From assembly GCA_016795065.1 (NCBI GenBank), contig JAEUIU010000023.1, positions 1 to 64,000 of the forward strand: 64,000 nucleotides of DNA, given 5' to 3'. This DNA comes from Phycisphaerae bacterium. GTDB taxonomy: Bacteria > Planctomycetota > Phycisphaerae > Phycisphaerales > SM1A02. Made by a program: the position numbers and the translations under genes. Within the stretch, counting starts at the first letter, position 1; every line of letters begins with the position of its first letter. Positions 38,169 through 48,000 of this stretch are shown piece by piece. The notes beneath the pieces are model-generated. The model made no database searches. It worked only from the letters and a program-made list of their open reading frames with translations, and was not told the DNA's origin.

Positions 38169-39512
38169 ATGTCCCGTCCCGCACGTCGTCGTGTCGTCAT
38201 CACCGGCCTCGGCCCCGTCTCCGCCTTCGGGGTGGGCATGGCACCGCTCTGGCAGGCCATGATCGAGGGCCGCTCCGCCCTTCGGCCGATCGCTCGCTGG
38301 GACGCGTCGGGGCTGCCGACCAGCGCCGCCGCCGAGATTCCGGCCGAGCTCTTCGACGTGAAGAGCTACGTGCCCAAGAGCTACCGCAAGGCGACCAAGG
38401 TGATGGCCCGCGATATCGAGCTCGCGGTCGGCGCCGCCCATGAGGCGGTGCGAGATGCCGGTCTCCTGACCAAGTCGATGGAGGGGTCAGCCGAAGGGGC
38501 GACGCCGACGCTCTCGCCTGATCGCGTCGGCTGTCACATCGGGGCTGGCCTCATTGCCGCGGACATCGACGAGCTCACCACCGCCCTCTACACGGCCCGC
38601 GACGAGGCAGGCACGTTTAGCTACGCCCTGTGGGGCACGCAGGGGATGAGTAACCTCACCCCGCTCTGGCTCCTCAAGTACCTGCCCAACATGCTCGCCT
38701 GCCACGTGACGATCATCCACGACTGTCAGGGGCCGTCGAACACGATCACCTGTGCGGAGACCTCGGCGGCGCTTTCGATCGGCGAGTCGATGCGGGTGAT
38801 CGAGCGCGGTGACGCCGACGCGTGTCTCTCCGGCGGCGCCGAGGCTCGACTGCACCCGATGGGCATGCTCCGACAGGTCTTTGCCAAGCGGCTGGCCCCG
38901 ACGCCGGAGGGTGTCGATCCGGCCACGGTCGTCCGTCCCTTCGATCCTGCGGCGACGGGCGGACTGTTAGGTGAGGGCGGAGGCATCCTCGTCCTCGAGG
39001 CACTCGATTCGGCGACGGCCCGCGGGGCAACGCCCATCGCCGAGGTGGCCGGCTATGCGGCTGCCCAGTGCTTCTGTCCCGACACGGTCGGGGTGATGGT
39101 GAACGAGACGGGGGAGGAGATAGCCGCGGCGATGGCCAATGCGATCGCGGACGCCGGGATCGGCGCTGATGCAATTGACGCCATCGTTCCGTTCGGTTCG
39201 GGCATTGCCCATCTTGATGCGGCCGAGGCCGCGGCAATGGGCAAGGTCTTCGGAAGCCGGGCGACGTCGATTCCCGTCATTCAGGTGATGCCCTTCGTCG
39301 GCAATTGCGGAGCCGGCTGCGGGGCCCTCTCGGTCGCGATCGCCGCCCAGTGCCTGCGGACCCAGACGTTGCCCGCCCGCATCAATACGACACGCTCGTC
39401 CCTTGTCGCCAACGCAGCGCCCTCGTCCTCGGCAAGGCTGGGTCACATTCTCGTCTCGACCACAAGCCTCGGCGGCCAAACCGCCGCGATCGTCCTTCGC
39501 GCCCACCCCTAA
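38169..39512 (+). CDS. Beta-ketoacyl synthase-like protein lacking both catalytic histidines
   Basis: 447 residues from ATG 38169. Thiolase-fold ketosynthase of the FabF type (RRVVITGLGPVSAFGVGMAP, LSGGAEARLHPMGM, VVRPFDPAATGGLLGEGGGI). The nucleophile position is occupied by Cys195 in NTITCAETSAA. The first His motif (normally HGTGT) reads FGSG at 342-345 and the second (normally GHxxGAAG) reads GNCGAGCGA with Asn379. Cys is kept but the decarboxylation histidines are gone, so full condensation by this subunit alone is unlikely. It lies 13 bases before a canonical ketosynthase, suggesting a heterodimer in the manner of KS-alpha/chain-length-factor pairs. Confidence 0.88.
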   Translation: MSRPARRRVVITGLGPVSAFGVGMAPLWQAMIEGRSALRPIARWDASGLPTSAAAEIPAELFDVKSYVPKSYRKATKVMARDIELAVGAAHEAVRDAGLLTKSMEGSAEGATPTLSPDRVGCHIGAGLIAADIDELTTALYTARDEAGTFSYALWGTQGMSNLTPLWLLKYLPNMLACHVTIIHDCQGPSNTITCAETSAALSIGESMRVIERGDADACLSGGAEARLHPMGMLRQVFAKRLAPTPEGVDPATVVRPFDPAATGGLLGEGGGILVLEALDSATARGATPIAEVAGYAAAQCFCPDTVGVMVNETGEEIAAAMANAIADAGIGADAIDAIVPFGSGIAHLDAAEAAAMGKVFGSRATSIPVIQVMPFVGNCGAGCGALSVAIAAQCLRTQTLPARINTTRSSLVANAAPSSSARLGHILVSTTSLGGQTAAIVLRAHP

Positions 39513-39525
39513 CGCTTCGCTCACC

Positions 39526-40848
39526 ATGCCACAACCGCCACGCATCGTCATCACCGGCATGGGCTGGGTCACGCCGCTAGGGCACGACCTCCAGACCGTT
39601 TGGGGCCGTCTCATGCGAAGCGAGTCGGGCATGGCCCCAATCGACCGCTTTGACGCCCGCACCTTTCCGACGACCTTCGCCGCCCAGGTGCGGAACTTCG
39701 ACGTCGCCAACTTCGTGGAAGACGCCCAGGTACACCGCACCGCCGGACTCAACACCTGCTTCGCCCTCGGCGCCGCCCGTCAGGCGTGGGAGCAGGCCGG
39801 GCTTTCATCGTGGAAGGGACTCAACCGCCGCCGCGCCGGCATCTACCTTGGCGCCGGAGAGGGCGTCCTCGACACCGAGCATTACGTCGCCGCAAACATC
39901 GCCGGATGGGATCCTTCGAAACAGGCGATCGACGGCCCGCGCTGGGCGGCCGCAGCCCTGCGCGAGATGACCGCCATGCGCGAGATCGAGCAGGAACCGA
40001 ACATGCCCGTCTCGCATCTCGCTCGCGAGTTCGGCCTGCGCGGACCGAGCTACAACTGCCTCACCGCGTGTGCGGCCAGCACCCAGGCGATTGGCGAGGC
40101 CTGCACGATCCTCAAGCGAGGCGACACCGACCTGATGATGGCCGGCGGCACGCACACCATGATCCACATGCTCGGCGTGACCGGCTTCAATCGCCTGACC
40201 GCCCTGTCGACAAGCAAGGGCGATCCCACCAAGGCCAGCCGCCCGTTCGACCGTGACCGCGACGGTTTCGTGATGGGCGAGGGCTCGGGCATGGTGATCC
40301 TTGAGACGCTCGAACACGCGATGGCCCGCGGGGCGACGCCGGTGGCCGAAGTGTTAGGGTACGGTTCAAGCGCCGACGCCTTCCGCATCACCGACATCCA
40401 GCCCGAGGGACGTGGCGCGGCGGCCGCGATGACGATGGCCCTGCGGCAGGCGAGAATCGACGCCGCCACGCGCCGTGCCGACGGCCGGGCCCCGATCGAC
40501 TACATCTCCGCCCACGGCACCGGCACGAAGGAGAACGACTCGATCGAGACGCTCGCCGTGAAGCGTGTCTTCGGCCCGCTCGCCAAGGACATCCCGATGA
40601 GCTCCGTGAAAAGCATGATGGGGCACCTGATCGCCGCCGCCGGCGCGGTGGAACTCATCACCTGCGTCATGGCCATCCAGAGCGGGATGCTGCCGCCGAC
40701 GATCAACTACTCCAACCCGGACCCGGAACTCGACCTGGACTACGTGCCGAACACCGCGCGCCCCGCCAAGGTTGACGTCTGCCTGTCGAACTCCTTCGGC
40801 TTCGGCGGGCAGAATGACACGCTCGTCGTCTCGCGGTGGAACGGGTGA
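39526..40848 (+). CDS. Beta-ketoacyl-ACP synthase (FabF-like), catalytically complete
   Basis: 440 residues from ATG 39526. Complete triad: Cys182 in LTACAASTQAIG, His330 in SAHGTGTKEND and His367 in KSMMGHLIAAAGA. Other FabF landmarks are RIVITGMGWVTPLGHD, RPFDRDRDGFVMGEGSGMVI and LSNSFGFGGQNDTLV. It elongates acyl-ACP by Claisen condensation with malonyl-ACP. Its partner upstream lacks the His residues, so this is the likely active subunit of a pair. No ACP, reductase or acyltransferase gene is adjacent, so the product (fatty acid or polyketide) cannot be told. The stop overlaps the next start (GTGA). Confidence 0.93.
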   Translation: MPQPPRIVITGMGWVTPLGHDLQTVWGRLMRSESGMAPIDRFDARTFPTTFAAQVRNFDVANFVEDAQVHRTAGLNTCFALGAARQAWEQAGLSSWKGLNRRRAGIYLGAGEGVLDTEHYVAANIAGWDPSKQAIDGPRWAAAALREMTAMREIEQEPNMPVSHLAREFGLRGPSYNCLTACAASTQAIGEACTILKRGDTDLMMAGGTHTMIHMLGVTGFNRLTALSTSKGDPTKASRPFDRDRDGFVMGEGSGMVILETLEHAMARGATPVAEVLGYGSSADAFRITDIQPEGRGAAAAMTMALRQARIDAATRRADGRAPIDYISAHGTGTKENDSIETLAVKRVFGPLAKDIPMSSVKSMMGHLIAAAGAVELITCVMAIQSGMLPPTINYSNPDPELDLDYVPNTARPAKVDVCLSNSFGFGGQNDTLVVSRWNG

Positions 40849-41525
40849 GGCCGCGGCGGCGGGCTCGGTCACTTCTCTTGACCGTCGGGACGCTCATCGC
40901 GGCCCTGGTTCTGGTGGCGATCGTCCAACTCCGTCCTCCCGCATGGTGGCGGGCGGTCGGAGCCGACTCCAAGTCGTCCGTCGTTGACGCCGACCGGGGG
41001 GAGCGATTCGAGCAGGCCTGCGTCAGCGAGATCTATCGCATTCGGCCTGACGCCGAGCCATGGGCGGTTCGGATCCGCGAGGAGGACGTCAACGCCTGGC
41101 TCGCGACACGCCTCGCGGCGTGGTGCGACCATGTCGGAATCGCCCCGATCGGCGATGTGCAGGTTCGGTTCAGTGACGGTCGCGCCGAGGTCGGGGCGGC
41201 GACGACGGGTCTGCCTGCGATTGCCGTCATCACCATCATGCCGAGCGTGGAAGGGGAGTGGCTCCAGCCGAACCTGGGGACGCTTCACCTTGGTCGCCTG
41301 CCGGTTCCCTTCCTCACCCGGTCAACGCTTGCGTCCGCGATCGAATCGCTAGGTGCCGACGCGGGCGATGACCTTCGCGCTGTCCTGCTTCCGGTTCTTC
41401 GGGGCGAGGGCGTCGCCACGACCTTCGAGCTTGCCGACCGTCGGCGTGTGCGGTTGCGTGACATCGAACTCCTCGATGGCGAACTTCGCATGGAGCTCGA
41501 GACGCTGGGCGCCGCTCGGCGATGA
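40845..41525 (+). CDS. Membrane-anchored protein of unknown function coupled to the ketosynthases
   Basis: 226 residues from GTG 40845, overlapping the ketosynthase stop by four bases. One N-terminal anchor (SLLLTVGTLIAALVLVAIVQ) is followed by a soluble region of about 190 residues (IREEDVNAWLATRLAAWCDH, VQVRFSDGRAEVGAATTGLP). REEDVNAWL followed by beta strands recalls periplasmic lipid- or sterol-binding-like folds, but no family was recognised. Its coupling to the pair suggests a role with that product. Confidence 0.75.
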   Translation: MRPRRRARSLLLTVGTLIAALVLVAIVQLRPPAWWRAVGADSKSSVVDADRGERFEQACVSEIYRIRPDAEPWAVRIREEDVNAWLATRLAAWCDHVGIAPIGDVQVRFSDGRAEVGAATTGLPAIAVITIMPSVEGEWLQPNLGTLHLGRLPVPFLTRSTLASAIESLGADAGDDLRAVLLPVLRGEGVATTFELADRRRVRLRDIELLDGELRMELETLGAARR

Positions 41526-41535
41526 GCGAAATGAA

Positions 41536-41563
41536 CCGACCCGCGGCGTTGGCCGCGGGTCGG
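41536..41563. terminator. Hairpin between convergent genes, probably bidirectional
   Basis: An 11-bp perfect stem (CCGACCCGCGG at 41536-41546 with CCGCGGGTCGG at 41553-41563) and 6-nt loop. On the minus strand the hairpin is followed by TTCATTT, on the plus strand only by GTACTCCTT. Confidence 0.6.
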
Positions 41564-41630
41564 GTACTCCTTCGCGATGGTTGGCAAACTGACCGAGTGC
41601 CGTCGGATCACGCTGCGACCGAAGCAGACA

Positions 41631-42029
41631 TCACTCCCTCTTGCCGAAGCCCGGGATGGCCGGCACGAAGCTGCCCTTCGCCGCCATGACCTTATTCATC
41701 GCCTTGATGACGATGAAGAGGCAAAGAGCGACAATGACAAACTCAATGCAGAGATTGACGAAGTTGCCGTAGGCAATCGCAACCTCCGGTTGACCGACCA
41801 CGGCGGCTTTGCCCTCGATCGCAGCAACAGCTTCGATCTTCGGCTGAAGGATGTACTTCGCGTCCTTGAAGTTCACGCCGGCAATCATCAGGCCCAGTGG
41901 CGGCATGAAGATGTCCTGCACCATGCTGTTGACGATCTTGCCGAATGCGGCACCGATGATGACGCCAACAGCCATGTCAACGACGTTGCCCTTGAGGGCG
42001 AATTCACGAAACTCTGAAACGAAACCCAT
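41631..42029 (-). CDS. mscL: Large-conductance mechanosensitive channel
   Basis: 132 residues. The first pore helix is FREFALKGNVVDMAVGVIIGAAFGKIV and the second FVNLCIEFVIVALCLFIVIKAMN, with DIFMPPLG between them. It opens under membrane tension to release solutes during hypo-osmotic shock. Length and both helices are normal. The periplasmic loop is somewhat enlarged (AAIEGKAAVVGQPEVA). Single gene. Confidence 0.97.
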   Translation of the reverse strand: MGFVSEFREFALKGNVVDMAVGVIIGAAFGKIVNSMVQDIFMPPLGLMIAGVNFKDAKYILQPKIEAVAAIEGKAAVVGQPEVAIAYGNFVNLCIEFVIVALCLFIVIKAMNKVMAAKGSFVPAIPGFGKRE

Positions 42030-42190
42030 CGCGGAATCTCCTCTGAGTGCGATGCCATCGGAAGCGGCATCTGATTGTCGAAGAGACTACCGCGCGGCGG
42101 CGGATCCTGTCGTCGGCGGTCCTTTGCGCGCCGGTCGATGTGCTCGCCATTGCCGTCGGAATCGCCGACGTCGGAAGCGGGAATGGTAGA

Positions 42191-45037
42191 GTGCATGACG
42201 TGACGACCGCCAAGAACCATGCAGGCGATTGCAGCGTGACGCGACGCTTCGTGGATACGCGCCGCCCCATGGCACAAGAGGCCGCGCGGCTCCTCATCGA
42301 GCACAGTCACTCGGATGTTCCAGGCATCGCGGACCTCTCGCGATGGCTCATCGTGGTCCCGGGGTCGAGAGCAGGTAGGCTCTTGATGCACGCGATCTTG
42401 CGCGAGGCGGCGGGTCGGGGCCTCGCCTGCGAAGTGCCGACGTTCGCGACCATCGGGCGTCTCCTTGAAAGGGCATTTGCCCCATTGGCGACGGCCGAAG
42501 GGAATCTGGCAGCTCGACTTGAGATCGCGTCGCCGCTGGAGCGGACATTGGCGTGGGAAGCGGTCCTTCAGGAGCACGCGGCGGGGCAGGCAGCGCCTTT
42601 CGTCCCGCGCGGACACGTGGCCGATCCGGCCCTGTGGCGGCGGCTCGCTCGCGGCATTGCTCGCCTTGAGGACGACCTCGACGCGGCCGGCCGCACCTTT
42701 GCCGATGCCGCCCGAAGCGTCGAGACGATGCAGGGCGATCCGACCCGTCTCTTGGCACTGGAAGCGCTCTCCGCGGAGGTCGCAGTCCGCCTCGACGCAG
42801 CGGGACTCATCCTTCCACGGAAGGCCCGCGAGCGAATCTTGGCCAAGGCGACGCTCGCCTTCGAGTCCCTTGCCCTGGTCGGCACGCTGGACCTTGCTCC
42901 GATGCAACGCTGCGCGATCCGACGATTTCCTTCGGTGCTGGCGATTGTCGCCGGCAGAGAGGAATTGGCCGATCGCTTCGACGAACTCGGCGCCGCGAAC
43001 GATCGCTGGAACGAATCCGAGATCGATATCCCTGAAGAGTCGATCGTCACCGCGGAAAGCCCGCGCGACGCGGCCGAGTCGGCCCTGAACTTCATCGCCG
43101 ATCGGGTGGCCGTCCAGCCGGAGCTTGCGTGCGATGAAATCACCATCGGCCTCGGCGACGCCGAGTCGGCGGCTGAACTCGCCTTGGCCGCGCGCGATGC
43201 TGGGGTTGATGTGCATGCGGCGGCGGGCGAACCGCTCCTCGCCTCGCCGGTGGGTCGCGTGCTGACGGACGCCGCGGCATATCGGGCCTCGCGGTCGGTC
43301 GAGGATCTCGCTGCGCTCATCCGACGGCCACCAGTCGAGTTGCTCGTGCGCGGTGATTTGGATTTGGATTCGGCAGACCCGATAGCCGCACTGGATGCGG
43401 TTCGCATGGCCTGCCTGCCATCGTCGCTCGACTCGCTCCCCGATTCGGACGTGCCGGGCGATGACCTCGACATCGTGCGTCGATCCATCGCTAGCATCGA
43501 CCGCTGGCTTGGACGCCTTGCTTCGGGCGCGGAGGCGACCGAGGCTGCGCTGGGCGAGCTGACGAAGGCGGGCGCTAAGGGTGGTGATGCGGCCATCGAA
43601 GCCATCGCAACCGCCCTTGCGGGCGTCGATGCGGTGCACCCGACGTTGCGGGGGAGTGCAGACAGGTTGGAGTTGGCGATGGAACTCGCCGACGGGATCC
43701 GGCTGCCGGTCGAGCCCCGCGAACGGGCCGTCGAGGCGATCGGGTGGCTGGAGCTCCTCTTTGAGCCGGCTCCTCATGTCGTGGTGCTGGGCATGAACGA
43801 AGGTCTCGTTCCCGGCGGCGGCGGTCAGGACGGGCTGGTTCCCGAGTCGGTGCGCGAACTGTTAGGCATGACGACGCGCCGGGGACGGGCGGCCCGTGAT
43901 GCGGCCCTGCTCGACGTTCTCGTCGCACGGTCGCGCTCGCTGCAGTTCGTGGTGATGCGCCGGACCGAGGAGGGCGACCCGCTCACGCCCAGTCGCCTCC
44001 TCCTGCGCTGTCGGGGTCAGGCCCTTGCGCGACGCGTCGAGCGTCTTGCGGATCCCGCCCAAGCGTTGTCGGGCAAACGGGCATGGCGGCCCCGAGCCGA
44101 CGGTCGCAGCGGATTCGTGGTGCCCGCGCCCGGTGAAGAGGCACGCGAGATTGCCTCGATGGGCGTGACCGCGTTCCGGGACTTCCTGGCCTGTCCGATG
44201 CGGTTCTGGCTGGGGCGGATCGAGCGGCTGGAGGCGGTCGAGGACGACCTTGATGAGATCGCCGTGCCGGACCTCGGCACCGTGGTGCACGCAACGATGC
44301 GTTGGTTCGCCCAGGAGTCTGGGCTCGCGGCGTGCACCGACGCGGATGCGATCGCCCTCGCCATTGACCGTGCGTTCGTCGCGCGGGCCCGCGAGACCTA
44401 TGGGGCGAAGCCGCTTCCCGCCGTGCGCCTCCAGTTGGACATCATGCGCCGCCGGCTCGAGCCCTTCGCCCGTTGGCAGGCCCGACATGCGGCTGATGGC
44501 TGGACCATCCATTCCTCGGAGATCTGGCTGCCCAAGACCTTCGCGATCAGCCCCAAGGGTCTCACGCCAATGCATATTCGCGGGCAGATCGACCGCATCG
44601 ATCATCATGCCGCCACCAAGCGCTATCGAATCATCGACTACAAGACCGGTGACGCGGGGAAGTCGCCGCGAGAGGCTCATCGCCGCGGCAAGAACGGCAC
44701 CGGCGAGTGGTTTGACCTCCAGTTGCCGCTTTACCTTCTGGGCATGCGATCGATGTTGGGCGGTGTCGACGCGAAGATCGAGACCGGCTACGTTCGCCTG
44801 CCCTCCGATCCGTCGCGATGCGGCTGGGTGAGCGCCGGGTTCAGCAACGAGGAGATCGACGAGGCGAAGGCCGTCGCAACGGCCGTGGTCGAACGCATCC
44901 GGTCCGGTGAGTTCACGCTGGGGGATCCGATCGGCTGGGACGATCCCTTCGAGGGCATCCTGCAACGCCAGGTCTTCGGGGGCGATGACGGATCGCGACG
45001 CGAGATGGTCGAGGCCCGCGAAGGAGGCGAGTCGTGA
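42191..45037 (+). CDS. AddB-like PD-(D/E)XK nuclease/helicase-like subunit
   Basis: 948 residues if started at GTG 42191, with GGGAA eight bases upstream; GTG 42200 is also possible. The N-terminal part is an inactivated UvrD-like fold (LIVVPGSRAGRLLMHAILRE without a Walker A GKT). The C-terminal part is a RecB-type nuclease: CPMRFWLGRIERLEAVEDDL, GQIDRIDHHAATKRYRIIDY followed by KTGD, giving the Asp-x(n)-DYKT catalytic set. This is the arrangement of AddB, partner of AddA in end resection and recombinational repair. A GTGA overlap couples it to the helicase gene. Confidence 0.88.
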   Translation: MHDVTTAKNHAGDCSVTRRFVDTRRPMAQEAARLLIEHSHSDVPGIADLSRWLIVVPGSRAGRLLMHAILREAAGRGLACEVPTFATIGRLLERAFAPLATAEGNLAARLEIASPLERTLAWEAVLQEHAAGQAAPFVPRGHVADPALWRRLARGIARLEDDLDAAGRTFADAARSVETMQGDPTRLLALEALSAEVAVRLDAAGLILPRKARERILAKATLAFESLALVGTLDLAPMQRCAIRRFPSVLAIVAGREELADRFDELGAANDRWNESEIDIPEESIVTAESPRDAAESALNFIADRVAVQPELACDEITIGLGDAESAAELALAARDAGVDVHAAAGEPLLASPVGRVLTDAAAYRASRSVEDLAALIRRPPVELLVRGDLDLDSADPIAALDAVRMACLPSSLDSLPDSDVPGDDLDIVRRSIASIDRWLGRLASGAEATEAALGELTKAGAKGGDAAIEAIATALAGVDAVHPTLRGSADRLELAMELADGIRLPVEPRERAVEAIGWLELLFEPAPHVVVLGMNEGLVPGGGGQDGLVPESVRELLGMTTRRGRAARDAALLDVLVARSRSLQFVVMRRTEEGDPLTPSRLLLRCRGQALARRVERLADPAQALSGKRAWRPRADGRSGFVVPAPGEEAREIASMGVTAFRDFLACPMRFWLGRIERLEAVEDDLDEIAVPDLGTVVHATMRWFAQESGLAACTDADAIALAIDRAFVARARETYGAKPLPAVRLQLDIMRRRLEPFARWQARHAADGWTIHSSEIWLPKTFAISPKGLTPMHIRGQIDRIDHHAATKRYRIIDYKTGDAGKSPREAHRRGKNGTGEWFDLQLPLYLLGMRSMLGGVDAKIETGYVRLPSDPSRCGWVSAGFSNEEIDEAKAVATAVVERIRSGEFTLGDPIGWDDPFEGILQRQVFGGDDGSRREMVEAREGGES

Positions 45038-48000
45038 GCGGTCGCGCGTCCGCGACCTTCGGGTCGACGTCGTCGGCTCCGGCGCTCGAGCACGAGCGGA
45101 TCCTCGCCTCCGCCGGAAGCGGGAAGACCTTCCGGCTCTCGGGGCGGGCGATCGAACTGTTACGCCGCGGTGCGCCGCCGGAGACGCTCCTGGCCAGCAC
45201 CTTCACGCGGGCGGCCGCGGCCGAGATCCGCGACCGCGTGCTCGGACGGCTGGCGAAGGCTGCTCTCGATGCGAAGGCGCGCGAAGGGCTGGCGGTTGCC
45301 GGCGGGCTTGCGGCGCCGAGCGAGGCCGAGGCGATTGAGACGCTGGAGCGCGTGGTGGCGGTGATCGATCGGCTTCAGATCCGCACGCTGGACTCGCTCT
45401 TTGCCTCGATGGTGATGGCATTCGCAGCGGAGCTCGGCGTGCCGCCGGAACCGAGGGTCCTGGACGAGCTTGAGACATCGAGGCTCGAGGCGCTGGCGGT
45501 CGAACGGATGCTCGAGGAGAACGACGCCGAATCGCTGCTCGCGACGATCGCGGCGATCAACAAGGGCCATCCTCGGCTCTCGATCGGTGATGCGATCCTG
45601 GGCGCTGTTCGGCCCGTGTTGCGAATCTATCGGCAGAGCCTTCCCAGCGCGTGGGAGTGGCCCAAGGTGGCGATCGCCGACGCCGACGACGTCCGCGCCA
45701 TGGTGGCCGAACTTGCGGCGGCGGCGCCGCGGGCAACGGCGCGGCAAGCCAAGGCGATCACCGCCGATCTCACACAACTTCAGGAGGTTGGGTCGCACGA
45801 TGTCGAGGCTTGGGGAAAGCTCTTGGCTGGCGGGATCGGGGCCAAGGTGCGGGCTGGCGACCACACTTACTACGGCGAGCTCCATGGTGACGTCGTGGCG
45901 GCGTACGAACCGTTAGTCGAACACGCCGTCGCGCTCGCGATCGACGCGCAGCGGCGCCACACCCTCGGTCTTCGTGACCTCGCGGCGGTCTTCGACAACG
46001 CATTCCGGGCGATCAAGGCCAGTGCCGGGGCGGTCACCTTCGACGACCTGACCTTCGCGTTAGGTGACGCCGCTGCGCTGCCGGGCATGGAGGAACTCTT
46101 CTTCCGCCTTGATGCGCGATTCCGTCATGCATTGCTTGATGAGTTCCAGGACACCAGCGTCCCACAGTGGCGGGCGCTGTTGCCGATCATCCGCGAGATC
46201 ACCAGCGGCGATCCGAACGAGCGCAGCCTCTTCGTGGTCGGTGACCTGAAGCAGTCGATCTACGGCTGGCGCGGCGCGTCACCGGCGCTCCTGGACCGGT
46301 TGCCGGCGCTGGTCCTTGAGGGCGGCGAGCTTCCGATGCGGAACGACACGCTGACCCGGAGCTTCCGCAGCAGTCAGGTCGTCCTTGACGCGGTGAACGA
46401 GGTGTTTGACGGCCTTTCGACGAATCCCGCCTTGCACGAACGCGACCCAGCACACCGCTCGGCGGTCGAGGGCTGGCTGCGCAACTGGATTCCTCACACG
46501 GCGGCGAAGGCCGGCCTCGCTGGCGTTGTCGAACTGCACGTGACGCCGAAGGTCGAAGGGGCGCGGAACGACTCTCGGGTGCAGCAGGAACGCACGCTCG
46601 ACCATGCGGCAGGGGTGGTCGCGGAACTCGCCGCCGCGTATCCGCGGCTCTCGATCGGCGTCCTCTGCCGGCGCAACGCTCCCGTCGCCGGCATGCTCAA
46701 CCGGCTTCGCGATTCCGGGGTCGCCGCTTCGGCCCGCGGTGTCGGGTCGCTGTTGGATGCCGCGAGCGTGACCGCGTTCATCGCTGCCGTCACTCTTGCG
46801 GATCACCCTGATCACACCATCGCGTGCTTCCACGTGGGGCGCTCGCCGCTGGGCCCGGTCGTGGGTCTCGGTCCCGATGACCATCACGCTGATCGCGCCC
46901 TTTCCCGACATCGTGTGAGCGCGGCCCTGAGGGCGAAGTTCGATCGCGACGGATATGCGGAGACCTTCCGGCGCTGGCGCGACGCCGTGCTCCCTTCGGT
47001 TGATGCCCGCGAAGCGCGACGTTTGGATGAGCTGATCGAGCACGCCGTGGCCTTCGATCTGGCGGGGGCGAGCGAGCGGCGTCCGGCCGACGTGAGCGCC
47101 GCGTTAGGAGCGTTGGAGCTCGACGAGGACGGCGGCGGGGGCGTCACCGTCATGAACGTGCACCAGTCGAAGGGACTCGAGTTCGATGCGGTGGTCCTGT
47201 GCGACATCGATCAGGGATTCCGCATGCGGACGCCCATTGCCGCGGTGCGGGCCCAAGGTGATCCGCAGGGACCGTTCGTGCGGGTCACGCGCTGGGCCGC
47301 GGAGTCGGTGCGTGATGGTGAGGTTGCGAAGGTCATTGATGAGGTGACGGAAGAGTCCTATCGCGAGTTTCTTTCGACCCTCTATGTCGCCCTGACGCGG
47401 GCGAAGCGAGGTCTCTTTGTCGTGGTTGGCCCGGCCGAGACCAAGAGTGGCATGAGTTTCGGCAACAGCTTCGCGGGCATCCTGCGCGGGGCTTGGTGCC
47501 CGAACGCCTCGGCGGCAGGCCGGGCCTTCTCTCGCGGTGATCGCGGTGTGCTTGCCCAAGCTGAGGACGGAACAGGTCGAACTGTCTGCGCGACCGCCGA
47601 GCCCCGAACTTCCATTCGACTCGCTGCGCCGAGCGGGCTCCGAATCGTGAAAGCCACGAGTGCCTCGGAGCGGGAGCGTCCGATCCTGGTCGACGGCGAG
47701 GAGGCGGGACCGGAGCTTGGTGCGGCCCGACGTTGGGCCATGCTTCGCGGAGTTCTGGCCCACGCGATGATGGAGTCGATCGAATGGGCCGGCGAGGAGG
47801 CGTCCGAGGACCCCTCGAACGATGAGCTTCTCGATGCGGCCCGACGTGCGGTGGCGACCTTGGGTGTGCGACTTGCAGCCGACGAGGAGTTGCGATGCTG
47901 CAGCGAGTGCCTTGCGCTGGTGCGCGATGCGCTCGCGGTGCCCGAGGTCCGGCGCCAGTTGGTACGGCCGAAGGAGACCTGCGAGGTGCGCCGTGAATGG

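Noticed and set aside
41888-43777. 629-residue open frame on the minus strand
   Set aside because: Overlaps mscL in another frame and is antisense to the AddB-like gene.
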